From: Methanobrevibacter sp. V74
GTDB taxonomy: Archaea > Methanobacteriota > Methanobacteria > Methanobacteriales > Methanobacteriaceae
Assembly: GCF_963082495.1 (NCBI RefSeq)
Contig: NZ_CAUJAN010000006.1
Coordinates: 1 to 64,000, forward strand
Length of the DNA stretch: 64,000 nucleotides
Direction of reading: 5' to 3'
Position numbers and translations under genes: made by a program. Of this stretch, positions 63,871 to 64,000 are shown piece by piece. The stretch's first letter is position 1. Each line of letters opens with the position of its first letter. The notes beneath the pieces were generated by a model that was given only the letters and a program-made list of their open reading frames with translations, was not told the DNA's origin and did no database searches.

Positions 63871-64000
63871 ATGGATATTTTAAATGATATTTCAGATTGC
63901 ATAATTAAAGCTTCAACAACACTTTCAGATGATAAATATGCCGCTTTAAATAATGCTATTGTTATGGAAGATAATGACAATGCATGTTGGGCTTTAAATC
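63871..64000 (+). CDS. Start of a probable fumarase/tartrate-dehydratase alpha subunit (partial)
   Basis: 43 codons to the window edge (MDILNDISDCIIKASTTLSD, DKYAALNNAI, NACWALN). The spacing of residues resembles the N-terminal helix bundle of class I fumarate hydratase alpha subunits. GTGAT three bases before the ATG overlaps the upstream stop, so it belongs to the same operon. Only the N-terminus is visible, so the call is tentative. Confidence 0.45.
   Translation, partial: MDILNDISDCIIKASTTLSDDKYAALNNAIVMEDNDNACWALN

Noticed and set aside
1-64000. tRNA, rRNA or signal-recognition-particle RNA genes
   Set aside because: No cloverleaf with a terminal CCA-adjacent stem, no rRNA core phrases and no SRP tetraloop motif were recognised by eye; a tRNA search program would be decisive.

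Overview
The window is strongly AT-rich archaeal DNA, most likely from a Methanobrevibacter-like member of the Methanobacteriales. The evidence is a pseudomurein-binding repeat protein, three giant adhesin-like proteins, archaeal SepF, 2-phosphoglycerate kinase (cyclic 2,3-diphosphoglycerate pathway), a CoM/CoB fumarate reductase subunit (TfrB), TiaS, archaeal glycyl-tRNA synthetase, a FilR1-type regulator, and ribosome binding sites of the form GGTGAT a few bases before the start codon. No rRNA or tRNA gene was recognised, and there is no CRISPR array or cas gene.

Layout. 1-6.4 kb: one giant beta-helix/Ig adhesin on the minus strand. 6.4-15.7 kb: membrane proteins, a TSUP permease, a DUF364 protein and a minus-strand operon pyrH-tatD-Zn ribbon-YbjQ-membrane YbjQ; then a frameshifted nitroreductase, a GC-richer non-coding patch that may be a group II intron remnant, an AqpZ-type aquaporin and a pseudomurein-binding protein. 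16.1-21 kb: second giant adhesin with eight DUF11 repeats. 21-29.5 kb: a probable histone variant with a coiled coil, YeiH, ZPR1/2-phosphoglycerate kinase, DUF1611-SepF, a TDT transporter, a TatD-like hydrolase and a FilR1 regulator. 29.5-35 kb: minus-strand operon tfrB-trmJ-ferredoxin-dcd-glyS. 35.1-39.7 kb: iorAB, then paaK with an ACT-domain protein, an aryl-acid metabolism module. 40.5-45.5 kb: Na+/solute symporter with a small partner, tag, a CMD protein, a GltB-like protein and a frameshifted PNPOx-like gene.

45.6-55.9 kb is an accessory island: an IS4-type element with perfect 24-bp ends, a 5'-truncated ISM1-like transposase, a third adhesin between 37-bp direct repeats, a decayed AddA-like helicase-nuclease pseudogene, a frameshifted IS630-type element, and a remnant of a second IS4-type copy into which the IS630 element inserted. 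The helicase pseudogene holds two insertions of 65 and 66 bp. Each duplicates 29-31 bp of the gene around 35-36 bp of unrelated, GC-richer DNA. That is the geometry expected of off-target Cas1-Cas2 spacer integration, and it is the most unusual signal here.

56-64 kb returns to core-like content: YbjQ, a TIM-barrel protein, a Cys-rich protein and an HTH regulator divergent from tiaS across a perfect palindrome. It ends in a probable catabolic operon: two membrane proteins (DUF3100 type), MmgE/PrpD, a U32-like barrel protein and the start of a probable fumarase/tartrate-dehydratase alpha subunit.

Several genes are broken by loss of one A from an A-run (nitroreductase, PNPOx, two transposases). 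These may be real slippage mutations or residual homopolymer errors. Function calls rest on reading motifs by eye; none was checked against a database.
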